Source: Patulibacter sp. SYSU D01012
GTDB taxonomy: Bacteria; Actinomycetota; Thermoleophilia; Solirubrobacterales; Solirubrobacteraceae
DNA: 64,000 bases
Reading direction: 5' to 3'
NCBI RefSeq assembly: GCF_017916475.1
Contig: NZ_JAFMTB010000001.1
Location: forward strand, 1,076,752 to 1,140,751
The notes under the pieces were generated by a model. The model ran no database searches and had not been told where the DNA came from. It saw only the letters and a program-made list of their open reading frames with translations. Below are positions 34,094-42,005 of the stretch, piece by piece (position 1 is the stretch's first letter; every line of letters starts with the position of its first letter). The position numbers and the translations under genes are program-made.

Positions 34094-36016
34094 CTACCAG
34101 GGGTCGACGAACGGCCGCCGGTCCGCGCCGCCGCCGGGCCCCGGCCGGCGCGGCTCGTGGTCGCCGAGCGCCGCGACGATCCAGCGGCGCGTGTCGGCCG
34201 GGTCGATCACGTCGTCGAGCTCGAACATCGACGCGGCGTTCAGGCCCTTGCCGTGCTCGTACGCGGCGTCCACCATCCGGTCGAACAGCGCCTGCCGCTC
34301 CTGCGGGTCCGCGACGGCGTCCAGCTCGGCGCGGAAGCCCAGGCGCACCGCGCCCTCCAGGCCCATCGCGCCCATCTCGGCGGTCGGCCAGCCGACGGTC
34401 GCCAGCGGCGCCTTCATGCTGCCGCCCGCCATCGCCATCGCGCCGAGCCCGTAGGCCTTGCGCAGCACGATCGTGGCGAGCGGGACGGTCAGGTTGGCGC
34501 CCGCCACGAACATCCGCGAGACGTGCCGGACGGTGCCGGAGCGCTCGGCCTCGGGGCCGACCATGAACCCCGGCGTGTCGCAGAGCGCGACCACCGGCAG
34601 CCCGTGGGCGTCGCACAGGCCCAGGAACCGCGCGGCCTTGTCGGCGGCCGCGGAGTCGATGGCGCCGCCCAGCCGCGACGGGTCGTTCGCGAGCAGCCCG
34701 TACGGCCGGCCCTCGACGCGGACGAGCGCGGTCACCATGCTCGTGCCGAACGCGGGCCGCAGCTCGATCCAGCCGTCGACGTCGGCGATCCCCGCGATCG
34801 CGCGGCGCACGTCGTAGGCGCGCACCCGCCGCTCGGGCACGACGTCGCGGAGCGCGCGCGGATCGGGGGCGCGCCAGTCGGCGACGGGCCCCTGGAAGAA
34901 CGAGAGGACCTCCTGCGCCACCGCGACGGCCTCCGCGTCGTCCGCGGCGGTGACGTCGACGACGCCGTTCTCCTCCATCACGTCGATCGGGCCGACCTCC
35001 TCGGGCGCGTAGACGCCCAGGCCGCCGCCCTCGATCATCGCGGGGCCGCCCATGCCGATCGTCGCGTCCTCGGTGGCGATCACGACGTCGCAGCAGCCGA
35101 GCAGCGCCGCGTTGCCGGCGAAGCAGCGCCCCGACGCGACGCCGACGAGCGGCACGGTCCCCGACAGACGCGCGAACGCGTGGAAGGTCGGGACGTCGAG
35201 CCACGACGCCGTCGGCACGTCGGTGTCGCCGGGCCGCCCGCCGCCGCCCTCGGCGAAGAGCACCACCGGCAGCCGCCGGCGCAGCGCCAGGTCGAACATC
35301 CGGTCGGTCTTCGCGTGGTTGCGGTGACCCTGCGTCCCGGCCAGGACGGTGGCGTCGTAGGAGAGGACGACGGCGTGGGCGCGGTCGGCCCCGACGCGCT
35401 CGCCGTTGACGCCCGCCACGCCGCAGACCAGGCCGTCCGCGGGCGTGCGCTCGAGCAGCTCCTGGAGCGGACGACGCGAGCGCTGCGCCGCCACGGCGAG
35501 CGCGCCGTACTCCGCGAACGTCCCCGGGTCGCACAGGTCGGCCAGGTTCTCGCGTGCGGTGCGGCGCCCGCGGGCGTGGCGCTTGGCGACGACGTCGGGG
35601 CGCGCGGCGTCGCGGGTCAGCGCCTGGCGACGGCGGACCTCGGCCAGGTCGGGGCGGATGGCGCCGGCGGGCCGCGCGGGGGCGCCGGCGTCCGCGCCCC
35701 CGGCCCGGGCGCCGCGGCCGCCGCCCGCCGCGCCGCCGGCCGCGGTCCCGGCGGCCGCGCTCCCCTCGTCGCCCGCCGCCCCCGTCGCCGGCCGCAGCGT
35801 CAGGACCGGCGCGCCGGCCTCGACCGCGGCGCCCGGCGCGACCCGCAGGTGCAGGACGGTGCCGTCGCGCTCGGCGACGACGCCGAACTCCGTCTTCATC
35901 GACTCGACCACGAGCAGCTCGTCGCCCGCGCGGACCGTGTCGCCGACCGCGACCTCCACCCGCACGACCGCGCCCGCCACCGGGGCCGTCAGCTCCTGCG
36001 TCTCCACCGTCTCCAT
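34094..36016 (-). CDS. Biotinyl-domain/carboxyltransferase fusion
   Basis: 640 residues. An N-terminal biotinyl domain (about 5-75) has the attachment lysine in VVESMKTEFGVV. An Ala/Gly-rich linker (about 78-130) leads to a complete carboxyltransferase of the propionyl/methylcrotonyl-CoA carboxylase beta type (about 135-615): TARENLADLCDPGTFAEYGALAVAAQ, SWLDVPTFHAFARLSGTVPLVGVASGRCFAGNAALLGCCDVVIA, and ALCDTPGFMVG. It would move CO2 from biotin to an acyl-CoA. No biotin carboxylase is encoded nearby. The usual order puts biotin on the carboxylase subunit, so this fusion is uncommon. Confidence 0.88.
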   Translation of the reverse strand: METVETQELTAPVAGAVVRVEVAVGDTVRAGDELLVVESMKTEFGVVAERDGTVLHLRVAPGAAVEAGAPVLTLRPATGAAGDEGSAAAGTAAGGAAGGGRGARAGGADAGAPARPAGAIRPDLAEVRRRQALTRDAARPDVVAKRHARGRRTARENLADLCDPGTFAEYGALAVAAQRSRRPLQELLERTPADGLVCGVAGVNGERVGADRAHAVVLSYDATVLAGTQGHRNHAKTDRMFDLALRRRLPVVLFAEGGGGRPGDTDVPTASWLDVPTFHAFARLSGTVPLVGVASGRCFAGNAALLGCCDVVIATEDATIGMGGPAMIEGGGLGVYAPEEVGPIDVMEENGVVDVTAADDAEAVAVAQEVLSFFQGPVADWRAPDPRALRDVVPERRVRAYDVRRAIAGIADVDGWIELRPAFGTSMVTALVRVEGRPYGLLANDPSRLGGAIDSAAADKAARFLGLCDAHGLPVVALCDTPGFMVGPEAERSGTVRHVSRMFVAGANLTVPLATIVLRKAYGLGAMAMAGGSMKAPLATVGWPTAEMGAMGLEGAVRLGFRAELDAVADPQERQALFDRMVDAAYEHGKGLNAASMFELDDVIDPADTRRWIVAALGDHEPRRPGPGGGADRRPFVDPW

Positions 36017-36062
36017 GCCGCTCCCTCCCGAGGTGCCTGCGCATCCTCGCACCCCGGAACGG

Positions 36063-36088
36063 CGACGGGCCGCCCGCAGGCGGCCCGT
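36063..36088 (-). terminator. Terminator hairpin after tRNA-Ser(CGA)
   Basis: A perfect 11-bp stem (GACGGGCCGCC with GGCGGCCCGTC) and a CGCA loop, beginning 23 bp past the tRNA 3' end on the minus strand and before the carboxyltransferase gene. Confidence 0.65.
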
Positions 36089-36111
36089 CGGTGCGCCGTG
36101 CGGCGCAGGAG

Positions 36112-36202
36112 GCGGAGAGGGAGGGATTCGAACCCTCGGTAGAGGGGGTACCCCTACAACGGTTTTCGAGACCGCCCCGTTCAACCACTCCGGCACCTCT
36201 CC
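36112..36202 (-). tRNA. tRNA-Ser(CGA)
   Basis: 91 nt on the minus strand. Acceptor GGAGAGG/CCTCTCC, anticodon loop CTCGAAA (anticodon CGA), long variable arm with TAGGGGGTACCCC-like pairing, T arm GAGGG-TTCGAAT-CCCTC, discriminator G, no encoded CCA. It shares the acceptor and D-arm start with tRNA-Ser(GGA) at 22914. Confidence 0.96.
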
Positions 36203-36268
36203 GCGGTGACCCGAGAACGGGACGGACAAGGTAGCGCGTCGGCGGGCGGCGGCGCGTCGCGGCCGGGG

Positions 36269-37048
36269 TCAGGCGGCGAAGGCGAGCGCGACGAGCAGCG
36301 TCGCCGCCTGGGCCAGCGCGGCGGCGGCGCCGCACGTGTCGCCCGTGATGCCGCCGAGCGCGCGGCGCACCCCCGCGGCGACGAGCGCGCCGACGAGCGC
36401 GGCGGCCACGAGCGCGGTCAGGCCCGGGACGACGCCGAGGGCGAGCGTCGCGGCCGCGGCCGCGACCGCGGTGGCGACCGCGCCGCCGGCGGGCCGCACC
36501 CGCAGGGCGTGCACCGCGCCGTCGGGCCGGGCGGGCCGGCCGAGCGTGGCGTGGACGAGGATCGCCCAGCGCGACGTCGCGCCGGCCGCGACGAGCGCCG
36601 CGACCGCGTCCCCCGTCGTCATGCCGCGCAGGGCGCTCCAGCAGACGAGCACCCACAGCAGCAGGGCGAGCGCGCCGAACGTCCCGATCCGCGAGTCCCG
36701 CAGGACGGCGAGCCGCCGCTCGCGGTCCCCGAGGACGCCGAGCCCGTCGGCGACGTCGGCCAGGCCGTCCTCGTGCAGCGCGCCCGTCACCACGGCGGCG
36801 GCCCCCAACCCCAGCGCCGCCGCGACCCCGGTTCCCTCGGCGCCCGGCAGCAGCCCCGCGAGGGCGAGCACCCCGCCGCCGGCGGCGCCGACCGCCGCGC
36901 CGACGACGGGGAACCACGGCACCGCCGCGCCCAGGGCCGGCGCCTCATCCGGGCCGAACGGCACGGGCACGCGGGTGAGGAACCCGACGGCGTGGCGCGG
37001 GCCGTCGAGGACGCGCGGCAGGGGCGGCGCGGAGGGACCGGCGGGCAC
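36269..37048 (-). CDS. cobS: Adenosylcobinamide-GDP ribazoletransferase
   Basis: 259 residues, several membrane helices. CobS marks: AVGFLTRVPVP at the N-terminus, GALHEDGLADVADGLG with the metal-binding acids, and RDSRIGTFGALALLLW. It joins alpha-ribazole (phosphate) to adenosylcobinamide-GDP in the membrane, the last step of cobalamin assembly. GTG 37048 has TAGCCT 7 nt upstream. The bluB-cobT fusion that makes its second substrate lies 0.9 kb away on the other strand. Confidence 0.94.
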   Translation of the reverse strand: MPAGPSAPPLPRVLDGPRHAVGFLTRVPVPFGPDEAPALGAAVPWFPVVGAAVGAAGGGVLALAGLLPGAEGTGVAAALGLGAAAVVTGALHEDGLADVADGLGVLGDRERRLAVLRDSRIGTFGALALLLWVLVCWSALRGMTTGDAVAALVAAGATSRWAILVHATLGRPARPDGAVHALRVRPAGGAVATAVAAAAATLALGVVPGLTALVAAALVGALVAAGVRRALGGITGDTCGAAAALAQAATLLVALAFAA

Positions 37049-37108
37049 GATCGCCAGGCTAGCCCGTCCCCGTGGCGCGCGGCCGGGAGCCGTCGTAGGC
37101 TGCACGCC

Positions 37109-37906
37109 GTGCTCCCCCTCCTCCGTCGTGCGGCGCTCGCCGCACCGCTGATCCTCGCCGCCGCCCCCGCGGTTGCCTCGGCGGACGCGATCGCGATCAC
37201 CGTCGCGCCCGCCGTCGTCCCCGCCGGCGGCACGCTCCACGTGCGCGTCACCCCGTCCTGGACTGACGGGCAGGTGTTCCGGCAGGCCTCGATCCGCGTC
37301 CTGCGGCCGGGACGCGCCTGCGCCGGGCCGGACGTCGTCGTGCCCGACGAGGACGTGCTCGCCGGCGGCGGCACCGGGCCGATGCGCGTCGCGGACGGTC
37401 CGGTGGACGTGGCGATCGACCTGCCGGAGGACGCGCCTCCCGGCAAGGCGGCGGTGTGCACCGAGGTGGCGGACGTGGCGTCGGGGCTGGTCGGCAACCC
37501 CGCCGCGGGCCCGAGCGCCGAGATCTCGATCACCGCGGCGGCCGCCGGCGGCGGGACGGGCGACGGCGACGGCGGGGACGACGACGGCACCGTTCCCGGC
37601 AGCGGGTCGGCGCCCGTCGGCGGCGGGGCGGGGTCGGCGACCCGCGCGTGCGTGGTCCTCGACCGCCGCCTGCCGCGCCGCCGCGCGCGGCTGCGGGTGC
37701 GCTGCTCGTCCGCGGTCCGCGGCCGGCTGGCCGTGCGGCTGCGCTGCGTCCCGCGCCGGGGCCGTCCGGTGACCGTGCGGCGCACGACGACGCTCCGCCA
37801 CGGCCGGGCGGCGGTGCGGCTGCCGCGCCTGCCCCGGGGGCGCTGTCAGGTCGTGCTGCGCCACGGGTCGCGCGTCGTCGGCGCCCGGGCCGTGACCGTC
37901 CGCTGA
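37109..37906 (+). CDS. Secreted protein with acidic linker
   Basis: 265 residues, not recognised. A signal peptide (about 1-24, ending VASA) precedes a beta-rich domain of about 120 residues (ITVAPAVVPAGGTLHVRVTPSWTDGQ ... DVAIDLPEDAPPGKAAVCTEV), resembling an Ig-like fold. An acidic Gly/Asp linker (about 155-170) leads to a strongly basic C-terminal part with four cysteines (RRLPRRRARLRVRCSS). The basic end could bind wall polymers; this is speculation. TAGGCT at 37096-37101 lies 7 nt before GTG. Confidence 0.7.
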   Translation: MLPLLRRAALAAPLILAAAPAVASADAIAITVAPAVVPAGGTLHVRVTPSWTDGQVFRQASIRVLRPGRACAGPDVVVPDEDVLAGGGTGPMRVADGPVDVAIDLPEDAPPGKAAVCTEVADVASGLVGNPAAGPSAEISITAAAAGGGTGDGDGGDDDGTVPGSGSAPVGGGAGSATRACVVLDRRLPRRRARLRVRCSSAVRGRLAVRLRCVPRRGRPVTVRRTTTLRHGRAAVRLPRLPRGRCQVVLRHGSRVVGARAVTVR

Positions 37907-37950
37907 GCGCGCGGCCGTCCTCGGGGCCGCCGAAGCGGGAAGCTGTCGGG

Positions 37951-39867
37951 ATGGACGAGGGACCGCAGGGCTACGTCCGCCCCGCCACGCCCGAGGGCTT
38001 CGACCCCTCGCGCGCCGCGGAGCGCGCCGAGGACCCGGCCGGCTGGGCGTTCCCCGCGCCGGCCCGCGCGGCGCTCGCCGAGATCATCGGGGCGCGCCGC
38101 GACATCCGTCGCTTCCGCCCCGACCCCGTCCCGGACGACGTGCTCGAGCGCGTGCTGGGCGCCGCGCACCGGGGGCCGTCCGTCGGGCTCTCGCAGCCGT
38201 GGCGGTTCGTCGTCGTCCGCGACCAGGAGACGCGCGTGGCGATGCGCGGCCTGGCGCAGCGCGAGCGGCTGCGCCAGGCCGAGCGCTTCTCCGACCGCGC
38301 CCGGCACTTCCTCGACCAGAAGGTGGAGGGCATCGTCGACGCGCCGCTCGCCGTCGTCGTCTGCTGCGACCCCGGCGACCCCGACGTCGAGGTGCTGGGG
38401 CGCGGCACGATCCCCGAGACGGCGGTCCACTCGACGGCCTGCGCCATCCAGAACCTGTGGCTGACGGCGCGCGCGGAGGGGCTCGGCGTCGGCTGGGTGA
38501 GCTTCTACGAGCGCTCCGACCTGCGCACCCTCCTGGGGATCCCCGACCGCGTGGACCCGATGGCCTGGCTGTGCCTGGGCTGGCCGGACGAGCGCCCCGT
38601 CCGTCCCGGGCTCGAGGCCGCCGGCTGGGCGCAGCGCGCGCCGCTGTCGGCGGTCGTCGCGCACGAGCGCTGGCCCGCGGAGGACCTGTCGCCCGTCGGC
38701 GGCGCCGTGCCGGTGACCGGGGCCGAGACGACCACGCTGGGGGTGGCCCCGACGGACGCCGCCCGGGTCCCGCGCCGGCCCGCGGCGACGGAGCGGGAGG
38801 AGGACGTGCCCGCGGCCGTGGCGGCCCTCGTCGACGCGGTGGGCCTGCCCGACGAGCGCGTGGCCGTCGCGGTGCGCGACCGCGCCGACCGGCTCGTCAA
38901 GCCGGCCGGCAGCCTGGGCGCGCTCGAGACGACGATCGAGCGCTGGGCCGCGTGGAGCGGCGACGTGCCGCCCGCGCCGCTGCGCCCGGCGATGCTCGTC
39001 CTGGCCGCCGACCACGGGCACGTCGCCCGCGGCACGTCGCTCTACGCCTCGCACGTGTCGGCGCAGATCGCGGCCGCGGCGGCCCGGGGCGGCACGGCGA
39101 TCGGCGTGCTGGCCCGCCACCACGCCGGCCGGCTGCTCGTCGCGGACCTGGGACTGCAGGGCGCGACGCCGCCCGGCGTGCGCCCGGCCCGCGTGCGCGA
39201 CGGGGGCACGGACGACCTGGGCGCCGGCCCCGCGATGACGCCGGACGAGCTGACGGCGGCGATCACGACGGGCGCGGCGCTGGCCGGCGAGCTACTCGAC
39301 CGCGGCGCGGGCTGCCTGCTGCCGGGCGAGATCGGCATCGGCAACACCACCGCGGCCGCCGCGCTGGCCTGCGCGCTGGCGGGCCTGACGCCCGAGCTGG
39401 CCGTCGGCCGCGGGGCCGGGGCCGACGCGGCGGGGCTGGAGCGCAAGCGGGCCGTCGTCCGGGGGGCGCTCGAGCGGGCCGGGAGGCCGGCGACGCCGCT
39501 CGCGGCGCTGCGCGAGCTCGGCGGCTTCGAGCTCGCGGGCGTCGTCGGCGCGCTGCTCGAGGCGGGGCGCCGACGCGTGCCGGTCGTGCTGGACGGCTTC
39601 GCGATCGGCGTCGCCGCGCTCGCGGCGGTGCGGCTGTGTCCGCCGCTGCGCGAGGGGCTCGTCGCCGGGCACCGCTCCGCCGAGCCTGCGCACGGCGCCG
39701 TCCTGGCGCAGCTGGGCCTGGAGCCGCTGCTGGACCTGCGGCTGCGGCTGGGGGAGGCGTCGGGCGCGGCGCTCGCCCTCCCGCTGCTCGAGCAGGCGGG
39801 GCGGCTGCACCGCGACATGGAGACGTTCGCCGAGGCGGGCGTCGACGGGCCCGCGCCGCGGGCCTAG
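37951..39867 (+). CDS. cobT: BluB-CobT fusion, lower-ligand synthesis
   Basis: 638 residues in two enzymes. Residues about 25-235 are BluB, the flavin-destroying 5,6-dimethylbenzimidazole synthase (RRDIRRFRPDPVPDDVLERVLGAAHRGPSVGLSQPWRFVVV ... FYERSDLRTLLGIPDRVDPMAWLCLG). A linker of about 60 residues follows. Residues about 290-630 are CobT, which activates the base with nicotinate mononucleotide (RLVKPAGSLGALETTIERWAAW, ADHGHVARGTSLYASHVS, GEIGIGNTTAAAAL, GHRSAEPAHGAVLAQLGLEPLLDLRLRLGEASGAALALPL). Product channelling from BluB to CobT is likely. ATG 37951 matches the BluB start. Confidence 0.93.
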   Translation: MDEGPQGYVRPATPEGFDPSRAAERAEDPAGWAFPAPARAALAEIIGARRDIRRFRPDPVPDDVLERVLGAAHRGPSVGLSQPWRFVVVRDQETRVAMRGLAQRERLRQAERFSDRARHFLDQKVEGIVDAPLAVVVCCDPGDPDVEVLGRGTIPETAVHSTACAIQNLWLTARAEGLGVGWVSFYERSDLRTLLGIPDRVDPMAWLCLGWPDERPVRPGLEAAGWAQRAPLSAVVAHERWPAEDLSPVGGAVPVTGAETTTLGVAPTDAARVPRRPAATEREEDVPAAVAALVDAVGLPDERVAVAVRDRADRLVKPAGSLGALETTIERWAAWSGDVPPAPLRPAMLVLAADHGHVARGTSLYASHVSAQIAAAAARGGTAIGVLARHHAGRLLVADLGLQGATPPGVRPARVRDGGTDDLGAGPAMTPDELTAAITTGAALAGELLDRGAGCLLPGEIGIGNTTAAAALACALAGLTPELAVGRGAGADAAGLERKRAVVRGALERAGRPATPLAALRELGGFELAGVVGALLEAGRRRVPVVLDGFAIGVAALAAVRLCPPLREGLVAGHRSAEPAHGAVLAQLGLEPLLDLRLRLGEASGAALALPLLEQAGRLHRDMETFAEAGVDGPAPRA

Positions 39868-39877
39868 CCGCGCGCGG

Positions 39878-40582
39878 TCAGCGCAGGCGGTCGTCCGGGC
39901 GCCGACGCTGGGTCGGCGGAATGATCCCCGTCGCGCCCGGCCGCGGCGGGGCGGTCTCGCGGGGCGGCTCCGGCGGCGGCACGCGGCGGGAGGCGGGCGG
40001 AGCGGCGGGACGCGTCGCGCCGGCCGCAGGCGGCACGTCGACGGCCTGGCCCGGGGCGGCGGCGGGCGTCGGGGCGCCCGTGGCCGGCGCGGGCGCGGCG
40101 CCCTGCGCGGGCGCGGCGCCGGCCGGGGCGGCCGCACGCGTTCCCGGCCGGCCGGGCGCGTCGCCGGGGACCGGGCCGTCGTGCGCGGCGACGTCCTCCG
40201 CCGCGTCCTCGATCGCGGCGGCGCGGCGCACCTGCGCCCGCGGGTCGGTGGGGATCTCGCTGCCGGCCTGCAGCGCGGCGCGGGCCTCCTGCGCCTTGCG
40301 CCGGCGCTTGCGCGATCCCGACCCCGGCACCTTGGAGGCGAGCGAGCTGATCGGCTGGATCTCGCGCTCCAGGCCCTCGGCGACGTTCACGAGCCGCTCG
40401 AGGAGCGGCACGATCTGCTCCATCCGCTCCTCGATCTCGTCCACGCGCTGGTGGACGGTGCGGACCTCGATCGTCAGGTCGTCGAAGCTCGCCATGCTCC
40501 GCCCGAAGTCCGTGGCCCCCGACTCCAGGAGGACGCGCTCCACGGCCTCTTTGATCCCGTTGAGCGGATTCGGCGGCGTCAC
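39878..40582 (-). CDS. Coiled-coil protein with Pro/Ala-rich tail
   Basis: 234 residues, no known family. An N-terminal helical region of about 85 residues (ASFDDLTIEVRTVHQRVDEIEERMEQIVPLLERLVNVAEGLEREIQPI) has heptad-like spacing and should form a coiled coil; a basic patch (SRKRRRKAQEARAA) follows and then a disordered Pro/Ala tail. There is no signal peptide. GTG 40582 is chosen over GTG 40591 because TAGCGT lies 7 nt before it. It resembles the protein at 42006 in style only. Confidence 0.65.
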   Translation of the reverse strand: MTPPNPLNGIKEAVERVLLESGATDFGRSMASFDDLTIEVRTVHQRVDEIEERMEQIVPLLERLVNVAEGLEREIQPISSLASKVPGSGSRKRRRKAQEARAALQAGSEIPTDPRAQVRRAAAIEDAAEDVAAHDGPVPGDAPGRPGTRAAAPAGAAPAQGAAPAPATGAPTPAAAPGQAVDVPPAAGATRPAAPPASRRVPPPEPPRETAPPRPGATGIIPPTQRRRPDDRLR

Positions 40583-40592
40583 CCCCTCCACG

Positions 40593-41129
40593 CTACCCCT
40601 CGGCGGGGCTGCCCACGCGGGGGGTTCCGCGCTTGCGGCGTCCGCGCCGGGCGGCGAAGAACGCGCGCAGCAGCCCCGCGCAGTCGTCCGCCAGGACGCC
40701 CCCGACGACGTCCGGACGGTGGTTCAGCCGCGGCTCGGCCGTGACGTCTAGGACACTGCCGCACGCGCCCGCCTTCGGGTCCGTGCAGCCGTAGACGACG
40801 CGGGGGATCCGCGAGAGGACGATCGCCCCGGCGCACATCGCGCACGGCTCGAGCGTCACGTACAGCGTGGCGTCGTGGACGCGCCAGGTGCCGAGCGCGG
40901 CGGCGGCCCCGCGCAGGGCGAGGATCTCGGCGTGCGCCGTCGGATCCTCGTCGCGCTCGCGCTCGTTGCGGCCGCGGCCCAGGACCGTGCCGTCGTCCGC
41001 GACGACGACCGCGCCGATCGGCACGTCGCCGTGGCGCTCGGCCTCGCGGGCCTCGACGATCGCCTCGCGCATCCAGCGCTCGTGGTCGAGCGGCGGCAGG
41101 GCCGGGGGCGTCGCGGCCGGGGCGGGCAC
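40593..41129 (-). CDS. tadA: tRNA-adenosine(34) deaminase
   Basis: 178 residues. The zinc site is complete: TAHAEI (His and the proton-shuttle Glu) and PCAMCAGAIVLSRI (two Cys). The start WMREAIVEAREAERHGDVPIGAVVV and the middle RNERERDEDPTAHAEILALR match TadA rather than guanine or cytosine deaminases. It converts A34 to inosine in tRNA-Arg(ACG). GTG 41129 is used, with a GAGAAT box 6-7 nt upstream. N-terminal 15 residues are an Ala/Pro extension. Confidence 0.93.
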   Translation of the reverse strand: MPAPAATPPALPPLDHERWMREAIVEAREAERHGDVPIGAVVVADDGTVLGRGRNERERDEDPTAHAEILALRGAAAALGTWRVHDATLYVTLEPCAMCAGAIVLSRIPRVVYGCTDPKAGACGSVLDVTAEPRLNHRPDVVGGVLADDCAGLLRAFFAARRGRRKRGTPRVGSPAEG

Positions 41130-41225
41130 CCCGCGATTCTCGCAGGCCCCGCCCGGCGGACGCGCGCGGCGGCCGGGCGGCGGACGACGCGCCCGGCCCG
41201 CCCGCCCGGCGGGCGGCCGAACGAC

Positions 41226-41249
41226 GACGGGCGCCCGTGGGCGCCCGTC
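41226..41249 (-). terminator. Terminator hairpin after UspA gene
   Basis: GACGGGCGCCC and GGGCGCCCGTC are fully complementary, with the inner bases opening into the loop. It starts 26 bp past the stop of the universal stress gene on the minus strand. Confidence 0.6.
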
Positions 41250-41274
41250 GATCCCGCGCCGGTGGGCGCGCCGC

Positions 41275-41721
41275 CTAGGTCGTGCGGACGATGAGGACCG
41301 AGCAGGGCGCGTGGTGGCTGATCTTGTTCGGCACGGAGCCGAGCAGGAAGCGCTTGGCGCCCGTCATGCCCTTGTTGCCCACGACGATGAGGTCGCTGCC
41401 GAACTCCTCGGCGACGTCGAGGATCGCGTCGGCCGGGTCGCCCTGGCGCGCGTAGGTGCGGACGTCGCCGACGCCGGCCTTCGTCGCGCGCTCCTTCGCC
41501 TCGGTCAGCGTGACCTCGACGTCGGCGCGCTCGTTGACCATCCACTCGACGTCGGCCGGGGCCTGCTTGGCCTCCTCGCGCAGACGCGAGCCGGACACGG
41601 GCTCGTAGGCCGAGACGATCTCGAGGCGTGCCTTCAGCGCGGCGGCCATGGAGATGGCCTCCTTCACCGCCTGGTCGGCGGTCTCCGAACCGTCGGTGCC
41701 GACCACGATCGAGCCGAACAT
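41275..41721 (-). CDS. Universal stress protein (UspA family)
   Basis: 148 residues, single Usp domain. FGSIVVGTDGSETADQAVKEAISMA begins the fold; the ATP-binding loop GNKGMTGAKRFLLGSVPNKISHHAPCSVLIVR has the G-2x-G-9x-G(S/N) pattern, so it should bind ATP. Cytoplasmic dimer, role in stress survival by family. ATG 41721 has an AGGAG Shine-Dalgarno 7 nt upstream, unlike the many leaderless genes here. Confidence 0.92.
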   Translation of the reverse strand: MFGSIVVGTDGSETADQAVKEAISMAAALKARLEIVSAYEPVSGSRLREEAKQAPADVEWMVNERADVEVTLTEAKERATKAGVGDVRTYARQGDPADAILDVAEEFGSDLIVVGNKGMTGAKRFLLGSVPNKISHHAPCSVLIVRTT

Positions 41722-41821
41722 GGAACTCCTTGCGTCGATGACGAGGGGTGGGATGGACGGCGTCAGCGCCGCCGGGCGGGCCGATCATCGCACACGCTCC
41801 CGCGTCGGCGGGAGCGCTTCG

Positions 41822-41911
41822 TCACGCCCAGAGCTTGATCGCCGCGATCGCGATCGTGACGAGGACGCAGGCGACGAGCAGGACCTGCATCCAGAACCAC
41901 GTGGGCGGCAT
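41822..41911 (-). CDS. 29-residue single-helix membrane protein
   Basis: A short frame encodes MPPTWFWMQVLLVACVLVTI followed by AIAAIKLWA. It is one hydrophobic helix with aromatic residues at the N-terminal border and Lys-Leu-Trp at the end. A TACCCT box (41918-41923) ends 6 nt before the ATG, the same arrangement as many verified genes in this window, which supports real expression. No function can be given. It is too short for ordinary gene finders. Confidence 0.55.
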   Translation of the reverse strand: MPPTWFWMQVLLVACVLVTIAIAAIKLWA

Positions 41912-42005
41912 CGGGCAAGGGTACGGCCTGCGTGCGAGGATGGGCGGGACGCATGCCGGACCGCCCGCTCACGACCGTTCCCGCCCGTCGCGGCGGACCC
42001 ACGCG

